64,000 nt of DNA, from contig NZ_JAMYWY010000001.1 of assembly GCF_024159265.1 (NCBI RefSeq), forward strand, positions 4,898,001-4,962,000, written 5' to 3'. Below, in pieces: positions 53,764 to 62,808 of this stretch; positions within the stretch are counted from its first letter, which is position 1, and each line of letters begins with the position of its first letter. Made by a program: the position numbers and the translations under genes. Under the pieces are notes generated by a model that was not told where the DNA came from, ran no database searches, and was given only the letters and a program-made list of their open reading frames with translations. The stretch comes from Paenibacillus sp. 1781tsa1 (GTDB lineage: Bacteria; Bacillota; Bacilli; Paenibacillales; Paenibacillaceae).

Positions 53764-53951
53764 CAGTTTTCCCTCCCTCCGACCAGACCGTCCAAGAGCA
53801 ATAACACGGTTCATCATCTTTCATTATAGGCGAAAGGTAATAAAGGTGTCAACCTCAATGTAATGATCACTTATTTATATGAGCGTTTGGTCACATATCC
53901 ATGGACTTCATGCATATGACTAAATCCTCAATATTAGTACCCATTAGCTCG

Positions 53952-54311
53952 TTATTTGTGAGAATCCGACAGACTTGTCAATACGCCAAGTCTGGTACCA
54001 CCCAACAAATGATAATGCAGATGATGAACAGTTTGTTCTCCATCCTTACCACAATTGTTGATTAAGCGATATCCTGTTTCCTCCACCCCAAGACGCTTGG
54101 CCGCTTCTTGAGCAGCCAAATGAATCTCACCGATCAAAGGCAGATCTTCTGCAGTAACTTCATTCATGGAAGCAATATGTTTCTTCGGAATGACAAGCAC
54201 ATGTGTCGGTGCAGCGGGCTGGATGTCGTGAAACACGATTACATGGTCATTCTCCAGTACTTTATTGGAGGGAATGGTGCCCTCTACAATTTTGCAAAAT
54301 AAGCAATCCAT
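53952..54311 (-). CDS. HIT family nucleotide hydrolase (HinT)
   Basis: A 119-residue purine nucleoside phosphoramidase of the HIT family: CLFCKIVEGTIPSNKV start, VLVIPKKHIASMNE, and the histidine triad HHLHYHLLGG. CxxC near the N-terminus may bind zinc. ATG 54311. It is the last member of the minus-strand block before the mccAB pair, which runs the opposite way. Confidence 0.94.
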   Translation of the reverse strand: MDCLFCKIVEGTIPSNKVLENDHVIVFHDIQPAAPTHVLVIPKKHIASMNEVTAEDLPLIGEIHLAAQEAAKRLGVEETGYRLINNCGKDGEQTVHHLHYHLLGGTRLGVLTSLSDSHK

Positions 54312-54613
54312 AGTTCATACCCTCCTTTGTATTCCAATGTATGTATTCCCTTCTATCATACTAGAAGTAAAAACCCACGTCCAATCTCTAGCACACAATC
54401 AGGTAATTTAGGTCAACTCTCCATTTCCCTGCCTCTCAGTAATCTATTTCCATAGCTTTCAGGAGATGAGACAACAAAAGAAATTCATCATAATCAGTCA
54501 AATAAAGAGGTATGTATAGCAGACCATTTTATCGGAATATGGTTTTAATACGCACTTTTTCCAAGTAAATCAATATGTATAGTTAATGAACGTAAAAAAG
54601 GAGTTTGGTTAAT
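54312..54613. other. Intergenic region between hinT and mccA
   Basis: About 300 nt, AT-rich, containing the divergent promoters. I find no riboswitch (no S-box or T-box pattern). A TATAGT hexamer lies near 54577-54582 in the mccA direction, without a convincing -35. Confidence 0.45.
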
Positions 54614-55537
54614 TTGACCGTTTATCAACATGTACAGGAACTTGTAGGTAATACGCCGCTACTTGAACTAACCCGTTATCCATTACCGGAAGGAATCCGC
54701 CTATTCGCCAAACTGGAATTCATGAATCCTGGAGGAAGTGTGAAAGACCGGATCGGCAAGTTTTTATTGGAGCAGGCCTTGGCACGAGGAGATGTTAAGC
54801 CAGGTGGAACGGTGATTGAAGCTACTGCCGGCAATACAGGAATTGGTCTTGCATTGGCGGCTGTAGGACTAAATTTAAATGTCATTTTCACGGTACCTCA
54901 GAAGTTCAGCGTCGAGAAGCAGCAATTGATGAAAGCCCTCGGAGCTATGGTCGTGAACACCCCCACCTCAGAAGGAATGACCGGTGCCATTCGCAAGGCG
55001 GAATCGCTTGCGAGAGAAATACCGGGTTCGTATATTCCAGGTCAGTTCTCCAATGTGGATAACCCACTCGCACATTATGAACATCTGGGTCCTGAGATTT
55101 GGCGTGATCTGAACGGACAGGTGCATATATATGTCGCCGGAGCCGGGTCTGGCGGAACCTTCATGGGAGGATCTCGCTATTTGAAGGAGCAAAACCCGTT
55201 AATCAAAACATGTATCGTAGAACCCGAAGGTTCGATTCTCGCAGGAGGGCCGTCGGGACCTCATCGTACAGAAGGAATAGGCGTCGAAACGTTATCTCCT
55301 TTTATGGATGTGAATTATTTTGATGCCATTCATACGATCTCAGATGAAGATGCCTTTGAGCGGGTCAAGGATCTAGCCCTGTTGGAAGGACTACTGGTAG
55401 GAAGTTCCTCAGGTGCAGCTATGCAAGCCGCGTTAAACGAAGCCGTTCACGCAGCTCCTGGAAGTAACATCGTCGTTATTTTCCCGGATAGCAGCGAACG
55501 GTATTTAAGCCAAAATATCTATAATGGAGGACAATGA
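54614..55537 (+). CDS. mccA: MccA, O-acetylserine-dependent cystathionine beta-synthase
   Basis: PLP enzyme joining homocysteine with O-acetylserine to give cystathionine in the reverse transsulfuration route. 307 residues: VGNTPLLELTRY, PLP-lysine segment PGGSVKDRIGKF, ATAGNTGIGLALA, and AGAGSGGTFMGG. The CysK relative is assigned to MccA because mccB follows directly, as in B. subtilis. TTG 54614 has AAGGAG at 10 nt; the upstream TTG at 54605 lies too close to that site. Stop overlaps the mccB ribosome binding site. Confidence 0.88.
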   Translation: MTVYQHVQELVGNTPLLELTRYPLPEGIRLFAKLEFMNPGGSVKDRIGKFLLEQALARGDVKPGGTVIEATAGNTGIGLALAAVGLNLNVIFTVPQKFSVEKQQLMKALGAMVVNTPTSEGMTGAIRKAESLAREIPGSYIPGQFSNVDNPLAHYEHLGPEIWRDLNGQVHIYVAGAGSGGTFMGGSRYLKEQNPLIKTCIVEPEGSILAGGPSGPHRTEGIGVETLSPFMDVNYFDAIHTISDEDAFERVKDLALLEGLLVGSSSGAAMQAALNEAVHAAPGSNIVVIFPDSSERYLSQNIYNGGQ

Positions 55538-55538
55538 A

Positions 55539-56672
55539 GTGAAACCAAAAACCAAGCTGATTCATGCAGGTATTGTTAGTGATCCACACACTGGAGCAGT
55601 GAGTGTACCTATCTATCAAGTAAGCACGTATGAGCAAGAATCGGTTGGCGTACACAAAGGATACGAGTATTCACGTACAGGCAACCCTACACGTCATGCG
55701 TTGGAAGAAGTCATTAAAGAGCTGGAGGATGGCGTTCGAGGGTTTGCTTTTAGTTCGGGAATGGCTGCAATTCACGCTGTACTGTCTCTGTTGAAAACTG
55801 GAGATCACATTATTCTGACGGATGATGTATACGGCGGGACCTATCGCATTTTCACCAAGGTGCTGAATCGTCTGGGGATCGAGTCTTCCTTTGTAGATAC
55901 AACATCACTACAAGCACTGGAGCAAGCTTTGCAAACCAATACAAAGGCTATTTATGTAGAAACACCTACTAATCCGTTACTCAAGGTCACCGATATTGCA
56001 GCTGTAGCGAACTGGTCGAAACAACATGAACTGCTGTTCATCGTGGACAATACGTTTAGTACGCCTTATTGGCAAAACCCGCTGGCTCTAGGGGCAGATA
56101 TTGTACTGCATTCTGCAACGAAATATATCGGTGGTCATAGTGATGTCGTGGCAGGACTTGCGGTTGTTAACAGCGAGCAACTTGGAGAAGATCTGCATTT
56201 TATCCAAAATGCAATCGGCGCAGTCCTGGGACCTATGGATTCCTGGTTACTAATGCGCGGTCTGAAAACGTTGGGATTGCGCATGGAAGCGCAAGAACGC
56301 AATACAGAGCAGATTGTAACATTTTTGAATCAGCACCCGACAGTGATCAAAGTCTATTATCCCGGGTTGCCCGACCATCCGCAGCACAAACTCGCTTCCA
56401 CACAATCAAGAGGATATGGCGGTATGGTTTCCTTTGATGTAGGTAGTGCTAAAAAAGTAGATGATGTGTTAAGCAAAGTCCGTTATTTCACGTTGGCTGA
56501 AAGTCTGGGCGCGGTGGAAAGTTTAATTTCTGTACCTGCACGAATGACACATGCTTCCATTCCCTATGAACGTCGGCAAGAATTGGGGATCACGGAGGGT
56601 TTGATTCGTATCTCCGTTGGGATTGAGGATGTGGAGGATTTACTTGAGGATTTGAAATCTGCATTAAGTTAA
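55539..56672 (+). CDS. mccB: MccB, cystathionine gamma-lyase/homocysteine gamma-lyase
   Basis: PLP enzyme that cleaves cystathionine to cysteine. 377 residues: RTGNPTRHALEEVIKELEDG, the PLP lysine in LHSATKYIGGHSDVVAG, and the end GLIRISVGIEDVEDL. It forms a two-gene unit with mccA: GTG 55539 comes 1 nt after the mccA stop and 8 nt after GGAGG; the upstream ATG at 55524 overlaps that ribosome site. Closely related enzymes make gamma-synthase reactions, but neighbour context favours lyase. Confidence 0.9.
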   Translation: MKPKTKLIHAGIVSDPHTGAVSVPIYQVSTYEQESVGVHKGYEYSRTGNPTRHALEEVIKELEDGVRGFAFSSGMAAIHAVLSLLKTGDHIILTDDVYGGTYRIFTKVLNRLGIESSFVDTTSLQALEQALQTNTKAIYVETPTNPLLKVTDIAAVANWSKQHELLFIVDNTFSTPYWQNPLALGADIVLHSATKYIGGHSDVVAGLAVVNSEQLGEDLHFIQNAIGAVLGPMDSWLLMRGLKTLGLRMEAQERNTEQIVTFLNQHPTVIKVYYPGLPDHPQHKLASTQSRGYGGMVSFDVGSAKKVDDVLSKVRYFTLAESLGAVESLISVPARMTHASIPYERRQELGITEGLIRISVGIEDVEDLLEDLKSALS

Positions 56673-56783
56673 GGGCATTTTGAAGTCCATGCTGGCTGAT
56701 ACTTGCGCTTGCGAATGGGAAGTTGACGATTTTCTAAGGAACACAGGACGTCTTAATTGGGGATCAGGCCCTCATTTCAAATT

Positions 56784-56879
56784 ATAAGGAACGTCAGACA
56801 CGTTATTTCCCAAAATAACCTCACAACAATGCTGAAAATGGCTGTTTATCCGGTTATAGCGTGTCTCAGATTCGTTAGA
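56784..56879. repeat. Inverted repeat with AGACACG arms
   Basis: Arms TAAGGAACGTCAGACACGTTAT (about 56785-56806) and its inverse (ATAGCGTGTCTCAGATTCGTTA, 56855-56876) match at 17 of 22 positions, enclosing about 50 nt. The AGACACG / CGTGTCT core is perfect. It looks like one copy of a dispersed palindromic element; no second copy is in this window. Confidence 0.65.
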
Positions 56880-57197
56880 TTGCTGCTGACGCTTCAAAAC
56901 CTTGAATAAGATGCCTCAGCTTCGTCAACGCTCACATCATGCTCTGCTTCTCCACCTGTAAGGTGCCAGAGAACAGCATCGATTACACCCGAAACGAAGC
57001 TTCTTATCAAAAAAAATAGAGAATTAAAGCTTTGCAGTGTCTGGATCGTTTGCTTGCACATGGGAACGTCCTCGCATATTCAGGATGCAGTACGCCGCTT
57101 GCTGCTACGGACACGTTAAAGCCCGCTTCTGCTGTCAGCAGGTTTAACTACATGCGATGTGCCATCCGTTCATCATCGCCCTTACACTAATTAGGTT

Positions 57198-57250
57198 CAA
57201 AAAAAGGTCATGCCTTACAGAAATTCGCTTCTGCACAGGCATGACCTTTT
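57198..57250 (-). terminator. Terminator downstream of the 114-residue gene
   Basis: Stem AAAGGTCATGCC / GGCATGACCTTT around a 21-nt loop, with TTTTTTT after it on the minus strand, about 125 nt after the stop of the 57375-57719 gene. Confidence 0.75.
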
Positions 57251-57374
57251 GGATGTTCGGTATGTTGCCTGTTGTATTGCAATGACGGTCGCGATACATC
57301 AGGCTGAGACTTCGTATGTGATGAGACTTCCCTATTTCACACTGTACGGTACCTTTGCATGAAACATCCCAATT

Positions 57375-57719
57375 TCAATAGTACGGTAAAAGGGTTAATG
57401 CTGTAAGCGCAAATAACGGGAGCACCAGACGGTTAAAACGTCTACGGCCATAACCATAATACGGATAAGGCGTAGGGTAGCCGTAACCTGGATAAAATCC
57501 GCGAGTATGACCTATTGGATAGTTCCCTCCAGGCATTGCATTTGGAGCCCAGTTCGCATGATTCACCATGGCTTCCGGTCCAACGGGAACAGCCAGGTAG
57601 ATCATTTCGTCATCCACATTTTCCATAATGCCATCGTAATGCATACCGTCATTCATCTGTACACATACATAACGGTGCATGTGTTCCTTGCATAATTTCT
57701 TCGCTTCCACTTTTTCCAC
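57375..57719 (-). CDS. Hypothetical protein with Gly/Tyr/Pro-rich C-terminus
   Basis: A 114-residue protein not assigned to a family by me. The N-terminal half (KLCKEHMHRYVCVQMNDGMH, then MENVDDEMIYLAVPV) resembles a small beta-strand domain with VQMNDGMHYDGIMENVDD. It is followed by a Gly/Tyr/Pro-rich linker (GYGYPTPYPYYGYGRRRF) and a terminal hydrophobic segment (LVLPLFALTALTLL). GTG 57719 follows GGGAGG at 9 nt. It resembles small spore-associated proteins in composition only. A structured RNA candidate lies just upstream. Confidence 0.55.
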   Translation of the reverse strand: MEKVEAKKLCKEHMHRYVCVQMNDGMHYDGIMENVDDEMIYLAVPVGPEAMVNHANWAPNAMPGGNYPIGHTRGFYPGYGYPTPYPYYGYGRRRFNRLVLPLFALTALTLLPYY

Positions 57720-57805
57720 TTGCCAACGCCTCCCTGATTCTGCTCTTGATCACCTTTTCATGGTATTCAGAACTGGGCGAATTGACACTACCGAGGGGAA
57801 AACAC

Positions 57806-57917
57806 AAAAAAGAAGCACCCCGTGAGCGGCTTCCTGGGAAGTCTGCTGCGCGGACATCTATTCAGGAAACGTCCTGATCAGATGTCCGCCGGGGTACTTA
57901 AAACAAGTTTGTCGGCT
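57806..57917 (-). ncRNA. Candidate three-way-junction small RNA
   Basis: On the minus strand an extended -10 motif TGTTATACT lies at 57933-57925, giving a start near 57918. The transcript would fold into three helices: P1 (57899-57890 with 57822-57813), P3 (57889-57872 with 57867-57850, AGCGTT-type loop), and P2 (57847-57825). It ends in TTTTTT (57811-57806). P3 has 10 perfect base pairs at its base (GCGGACATCT / AGATGTCCGC) and 5 more at its tip. I do not recognise a known riboswitch or sRNA. It could be a leader of the gene starting at 57719 or an independent RNA. Confidence 0.55.
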
Positions 57918-58149
57918 TAACTGTAGTATAACAGCGGGATGAACCTGTATCTGTGATGAAACTCACTCCGCTATGTTATAGAAGCAAGAAAAGAAATATT
58001 TTTACAATAATCATATTCGGTGATATTAAGTTACTTTTGTTGACAGGTCACTTCTCCAGACACACAGACAAACATACATCCGCACTATATTTTCCGCATT
58101 CTAGCCCAAGCCCGAGTTGTAATCGGATATACATCATACACGCTTCCCG

Positions 58150-61100
58150 CTACAGGGTCTCCAAGACCACCCGTGAGCCGTTTCCAGCCTCCCCTGCCGG
58201 AATCACCACAAGCTTGCGCGGCAAGCGTGCACGCAGTTCAGGCACGTGACTGATTACACCAACAGCCAATCGGTCGTCATGTAATTTTTCCAGAGAAGTA
58301 ATGACGGTATCCAACAGCTCAGGGTCAAGTGTACCGAACCCTTCATCCAGGAAGAAGAATTGAAGCGGGTACTGACCTCGCAGCTGAATCTGGGCCGACA
58401 GTGCCAAGGCCAGTGACAACGAAGTCAAAAACGTCTCGCCACCGGATAACGTCGAAACCGGTCGTTTGACTCCCCCGTTGGCATCATCACAGATCACAAA
58501 ACCACCACCGGAATCCACCTCCAGTGAATAACGTTGTTTGGTCAGGAAGCGCAGACGCTGAGATGCCGCATGACTGACCTGCATCAGTTGTTCCTCCGCA
58601 ATATACTCAACAAAAGCATTACCTCTGAATGCGGATTGAAGTTTGCTGAGCAGTTCGCCTTGACGGCTTACCTCCAACCGCTTGTTCTCCAGTTCGGTCC
58701 AGCGAACATGTCGCTGCTCCACATCCTCCAGATCACGTTCTGCACGTGCTTTGGCACGAAGAGCAGCCTCATCCTGAGTCCGGACCAGCTGTAATCGTTC
58801 AGTGCAGGCTAACCACTGTTCTTCCGATACGACAGCACCACCCAGCTTTTGTTCCAGTTCACGCAATTGGGATGCCAGTTCACGCTCACGTTCACGATGC
58901 TGCTGGATCTCCCCTGCCAGCCGTTCTGCTTCCTGGGAAGGCATCGCCGCGGACACAACGGCATCATCCGATTCGAACGGGGATTGTTCCAGCAATTGAT
59001 TCCACCGTTCCTGTGCCTGTTGCAGATGCTCTGTTGCCGAGGCGGCAGCCTGCTGAGCCATGACATCTTTCTTGGCTGATTCCTGTTTCAGATGATCAGC
59101 TTCTTTGAAGCGTTGTGCAGACTCCTCAGCTTCTTTCCGCAGTCCATCCAGACGAGCCTGAGCCGCAGCAATCAGGTCTTCTACCCGCTGCTCCCCAACC
59201 CACTGGCGCAAGCGTTCTTCCTTCTCGGCGAGAAGTTTGTTATTGCCCTGCCACTGCGTTTGCCACTGGATCAGTTGTTTGTCCAATTCCACCAGCTTCT
59301 GCTGGAGAGATTGAATGATCTGATCTTTTTCCTCAAGGAACGTCACACTTTTGTTCAGACGTTCCTTGATGTCTTCGGCGCGCGCATCGCGCTCCTGCAT
59401 CGCCTGATAGAGGGCCTTGGCCTCCTCCTGAGCGATGCCCGGCAGTTCCGCGGCCCAGCGGCCCTGCAAGGCAGCCGCGGCAGCCTCGCTCTCGGCCAGC
59501 TTGCGCTCCGCCTGGGCGAGCCCGGCACGGCCGGCCTCTTGCGCAGCTGCCGCTTCCATGCGGCGCTGCTGCGCGCCCACAGCCGCCTGCTGCAACGCGG
59601 CGGCTTCGGCCTGGAGCGGCGCTGCTGCGGCAGCCAGCGCCTGCGCGGCTTCGCGCAGCGCAGCGGCACGCGATGCCCAGCCTGCCGGGGAGCGCCCGTG
59701 TTCGGGCGACCCGGCGGGCTCGGGCTCCGCTGCCGCAGGCGCGGCCTCGGCTGCGGCCGGAGCTTCGCCGGCCGCAGCGCCAAGCTGCGTCAGCAGGCTG
59801 CGACGTTCGTGCAGCTGCTGGCGCAGCCCAAAGCGCAGCTCCTGCAGCTCCGCGTGCAGGCTGCGCAGCAGTTCCAGGTCCGAATCGCCTGCGTGCGGAC
59901 CTTCTCCCGGCGGCGCAGCCGGGAGCGGGTGATGCGGCGAGCCGCACACCGGGCATGGCTCGCCATCGCGCAGCTCGGCGCGCAAGGCGGAGGACAGCCG
60001 GTGCAGCTCCTGCTCGCGCATCGTGCCACGCAGCTGTTCCTCCGCAAGGGCCAGCAGGCTCTGTTCGCGGCTGATGTCCTGCTCACAGGCAAGCAAGGCC
60101 TCAAGACCTGCTGACGCCTGTTCTACCAGATGCTGACGCTGATCACTCAGGCGTCTTTCTTCCTCAGCCGCCACCTTCAGCTTGTCGGCTCCCTGTTCTG
60201 CCGACTGCTTATAGGCTTGCATGTCAGCCTTGTTTTGCTGTAATTGCTCGGCAGCAGTATCGACACGATGCTTCAGTTCAAGCGCAGCCTGAAGTTGCCT
60301 GCGTTCCTCTGACTTCACCTCATTTGGTTTGAGGCTCTCCTGTAGTTCCTCACGCCGTTTGCGCCCGCGCTGCTGCAGCTCCTTTTCTTTCTCAAGTTGC
60401 TGTCCCAGCGCAGTCTGTTCGCCCTGCCCCTGTTCCAGAAACTGCGCAAGGAGCGAGCAATCGGCTTGAAGCCCGTCCCGTTCCCGTTGCAGCTCTTTCG
60501 CTTGTTCGAGCTGCTCCAGACGCAGCAAAAGTCTCGGTTCTTCCTCAGTCATTTGCTTACGTGCCGCCTCGGCCTTCTCCGCTTCCTGAACAGCCAGACG
60601 CTCATGTTCCAGCGCTTGCTGATGAGCTGTCTCGGCGGTATCCTGCCGCTGCTTCTGTGTAGCCATGGCATCTCGAACCGTCTGCAACGCAGGCAGAATT
60701 ACATCTGCCGCAACGGATTGTTTCAGCCGTTGTTCGCCTGCCTCTATCTGTGGTTCCAGTGCTTTCAGCTTCTGCTGTTCATCCGTCCGGGCCTGCCGTT
60801 CGTTACTTAACTCACGGATTTTACCCAGTTGTTCAGCTTCCTTCGCAGCTTCATCCAGCGCTTTGCGGGACAATTCAGACTGCTGAACAGCGGTTTGAAG
60901 TAGACGTTTCGTTTCTTCCAGCGTCTCCTTACTGGCATTGCCAAGTCCCTGTTGCTCCGCAGCAAGAGATTGGTGAACCATATCATTATCCTTGACCCGC
61001 CGGCTTAATTTGATGGCTAGCTGATCGCCATACTTCTCCAGATGGAATAATCGTTGCAGCATCTGGCGACGTTCACTGCCTTTGAGTGACAAAAACTCGG

Positions 61101-61569
61101 CAAACTTCCCTTGCGGAAGAACCACTGCACGTGTAAAATCATCCATCTTCAAACCGATCACATCTTCAACGCAGCGATTCACATCTGCCAATTTGTCGGC
61201 AAGTACCTGTTCTTCGCCATTGACCGTCTCTATGAATTTGCTAATCGTGTTACTCACTGACACTTCATTATTTCGTTTGAAACGTCGCTCTACCCGGAAC
61301 CTTCGAGTGCCTTCGGCCGACATCAGTTCAAATGTAAAAGCAACCGACAACGAATCCTCTGCATGATTCATAATGCCCTGCGTCCCGTTCACTGCACGTT
61401 CCACTTTGCCATACATGGCGAGTGTGATGGCATCGAGCAAGGAAGATTTACCACTACCCGTTGGACCGAAAATACCGAATAGCCCCGTCTCTGTCAGCAC
61501 GGTAAAATCAATCTCCTGCATCTCCCGATAGCTTTGCAGTCCGGCAACTTTTAATAGAATCGGCTTCAT
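58150..61569 (-). CDS. sbcC: SbcC, exonuclease SMC-like subunit
   Basis: Large ATPase subunit of the SbcCD (Mre11-Rad50 type) nuclease that opens DNA hairpins and removes blocked ends. 1139 residues: Walker A GPTGSGKS at 35-42, a long coiled coil, a zinc hook CPVC at 539-542, a second coiled coil, and the C-terminal ABC half (LSGGETFLTSLSLALALSAQ, FFFLDEGFGTLD). The coiled coil after the hook (59.4-60.0 kb) is much richer in G+C and alanine than the rest. It overlaps sbcD by 4 nt (ATGA). Confidence 0.95.
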   Translation of the reverse strand: MKPILLKVAGLQSYREMQEIDFTVLTETGLFGIFGPTGSGKSSLLDAITLAMYGKVERAVNGTQGIMNHAEDSLSVAFTFELMSAEGTRRFRVERRFKRNNEVSVSNTISKFIETVNGEEQVLADKLADVNRCVEDVIGLKMDDFTRAVVLPQGKFAEFLSLKGSERRQMLQRLFHLEKYGDQLAIKLSRRVKDNDMVHQSLAAEQQGLGNASKETLEETKRLLQTAVQQSELSRKALDEAAKEAEQLGKIRELSNERQARTDEQQKLKALEPQIEAGEQRLKQSVAADVILPALQTVRDAMATQKQRQDTAETAHQQALEHERLAVQEAEKAEAARKQMTEEEPRLLLRLEQLEQAKELQRERDGLQADCSLLAQFLEQGQGEQTALGQQLEKEKELQQRGRKRREELQESLKPNEVKSEERRQLQAALELKHRVDTAAEQLQQNKADMQAYKQSAEQGADKLKVAAEEERRLSDQRQHLVEQASAGLEALLACEQDISREQSLLALAEEQLRGTMREQELHRLSSALRAELRDGEPCPVCGSPHHPLPAAPPGEGPHAGDSDLELLRSLHAELQELRFGLRQQLHERRSLLTQLGAAAGEAPAAAEAAPAAAEPEPAGSPEHGRSPAGWASRAAALREAAQALAAAAAPLQAEAAALQQAAVGAQQRRMEAAAAQEAGRAGLAQAERKLAESEAAAAALQGRWAAELPGIAQEEAKALYQAMQERDARAEDIKERLNKSVTFLEEKDQIIQSLQQKLVELDKQLIQWQTQWQGNNKLLAEKEERLRQWVGEQRVEDLIAAAQARLDGLRKEAEESAQRFKEADHLKQESAKKDVMAQQAAASATEHLQQAQERWNQLLEQSPFESDDAVVSAAMPSQEAERLAGEIQQHRERERELASQLRELEQKLGGAVVSEEQWLACTERLQLVRTQDEAALRAKARAERDLEDVEQRHVRWTELENKRLEVSRQGELLSKLQSAFRGNAFVEYIAEEQLMQVSHAASQRLRFLTKQRYSLEVDSGGGFVICDDANGGVKRPVSTLSGGETFLTSLSLALALSAQIQLRGQYPLQFFFLDEGFGTLDPELLDTVITSLEKLHDDRLAVGVISHVPELRARLPRKLVVIPAGEAGNGSRVVLETL

Positions 61570-62750
61570 CTTTCCTCGACCTCCTCACGCACACCCGGCT
61601 CGTCTTCATCCACAAGTTCCAGGAAAAGCTGTACCAGGCTTTCTTCCGGCTGTGCACCACCGGTCTGACGCTGATAGAATTTACGGAACAGTTCATGTAC
61701 GGGCAGCTCGGATCGTTGCTCCAAAAGTCCTGCTGCAGCCATCTCGGGATACACCGGGCGAATATGGATGATACCTTCATGTGATTTTCGCAACTGCTGA
61801 ATCTCCTTCAGGGACATCGCCTCGTCCAGCCACACTTCCATGTCGATAAAAGCCTGCGGATCACGTCCCTCATCCAGCCAGCGATATACTTCTGCCAGAC
61901 CACCACGTGCCTGCCAACGAACAAGCGGACGCCCGGACGTTAACAAAACTTCTTCTACCTGTGCTGCTCCGCCCGGTGCCAGATCAACCATCGTGACAGA
62001 TTTGCTCTGCCCCGCTTCCGAAAAGCTGTAGGCGAGAGGAGAACCGCTATATCGAATCACACCGTCTCCTTTGACAGCCTGTGCCCGATGAAGATGCCCA
62101 AGCGCCGTGTATTGCGCACCAGTCGATAAAGATGAAGGGTCCACTGTGTAGGCCCCACCGATCTGAATCGGACGTTCCGAATCACTCTCAAGTCCGCCGA
62201 GCACATAGATATGACTCATGGCCATGTTCACGGTATCCGGGCGAAAAGAAGCTGCCAGACGCTGCATTAACATCCCCACCCGTTGACTGTATGCCTGACG
62301 AAGCACATTTTCGTCCCCATCCGTTGTCAGCAATTCATTCAATCTTGCTTCAGAAGGATAAGGTAATGCCGCAATCTGTCCAGTCTCCCCGGTCCGCTTT
62401 GCATAGATAGTCACTGCTTCTGAAGTAGGCATACCTACGAGTGTAATGCCCTGCCTGTTCACAAGTGGCGTAACAGAAGCTACACGCTCTGGCTGATCAT
62501 GATTGCCTGCAATGACCACGAGAGGTCTTCCATCTGCTGTCAGACGCGCTGCAGCTTCGTAAAACAGCTGCTCCGCCGCTGCGGGAGGATTCACCGAATC
62601 ATACACATCTCCAGCCATCAATATGGCATCCGCCTGCTGCTCATCCGCCAGTCTGACGAGTTCATCAACGAAATCCTCCTGTTCACGCAGTCGGCTTCGT
62701 CCTTCCAGCGTTTTTCCCAAATGCCAGTCCCCTGTGTGCAAAATACGCAT
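61566..62750 (-). CDS. sbcD: SbcD, exonuclease Mre11-like subunit
   Basis: Manganese-dependent nuclease subunit of SbcCD. 394 residues with metallophosphoesterase motifs: LHTGDWHLGKTLEGR, GDVYDSVNPP, GNHDQPERV, and the C-terminal part binding SbcC. The frame opens at a GTG at 62762; the ATG at 62750 (MRILHTGDWHLG) starts exactly at the first beta strand and has AGAGGAG 11 nt upstream. It is between addA and sbcC, the usual order. Confidence 0.94.
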   Translation of the reverse strand: MRILHTGDWHLGKTLEGRSRLREQEDFVDELVRLADEQQADAILMAGDVYDSVNPPAAAEQLFYEAAARLTADGRPLVVIAGNHDQPERVASVTPLVNRQGITLVGMPTSEAVTIYAKRTGETGQIAALPYPSEARLNELLTTDGDENVLRQAYSQRVGMLMQRLAASFRPDTVNMAMSHIYVLGGLESDSERPIQIGGAYTVDPSSLSTGAQYTALGHLHRAQAVKGDGVIRYSGSPLAYSFSEAGQSKSVTMVDLAPGGAAQVEEVLLTSGRPLVRWQARGGLAEVYRWLDEGRDPQAFIDMEVWLDEAMSLKEIQQLRKSHEGIIHIRPVYPEMAAAGLLEQRSELPVHELFRKFYQRQTGGAQPEESLVQLFLELVDEDEPGVREEVEER

Positions 62751-62808
62751 CGTCCGTTCCACTCCTCTCCCATGTGATATCCATGGTTCTGATTCCGATC
62801 AGGTTCTT

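Larger units (their letters stand above)
56673..57374. other. Large intergenic region without genes
   Basis: About 700 nt with no supported coding sequence. It contains the inverted repeat at 56784-56879 and a terminator-like hairpin at 57198-57250. The segment 56880-57180 has several short G+C-rich patches but no readable structure I can support. Confidence 0.7.

Noticed and set aside
57953..58249. 98-codon plus-strand reading frame
   Set aside because: It lies in the non-coding gap and overlaps the end of sbcC. Composition and start context do not support a gene.
59092..60114. 340-codon plus-strand reading frame
   Set aside because: Antisense to the very G+C-rich part of sbcC, where stop codons are rare in all frames. 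The product is a low-complexity Arg/Ala/Gly sequence.
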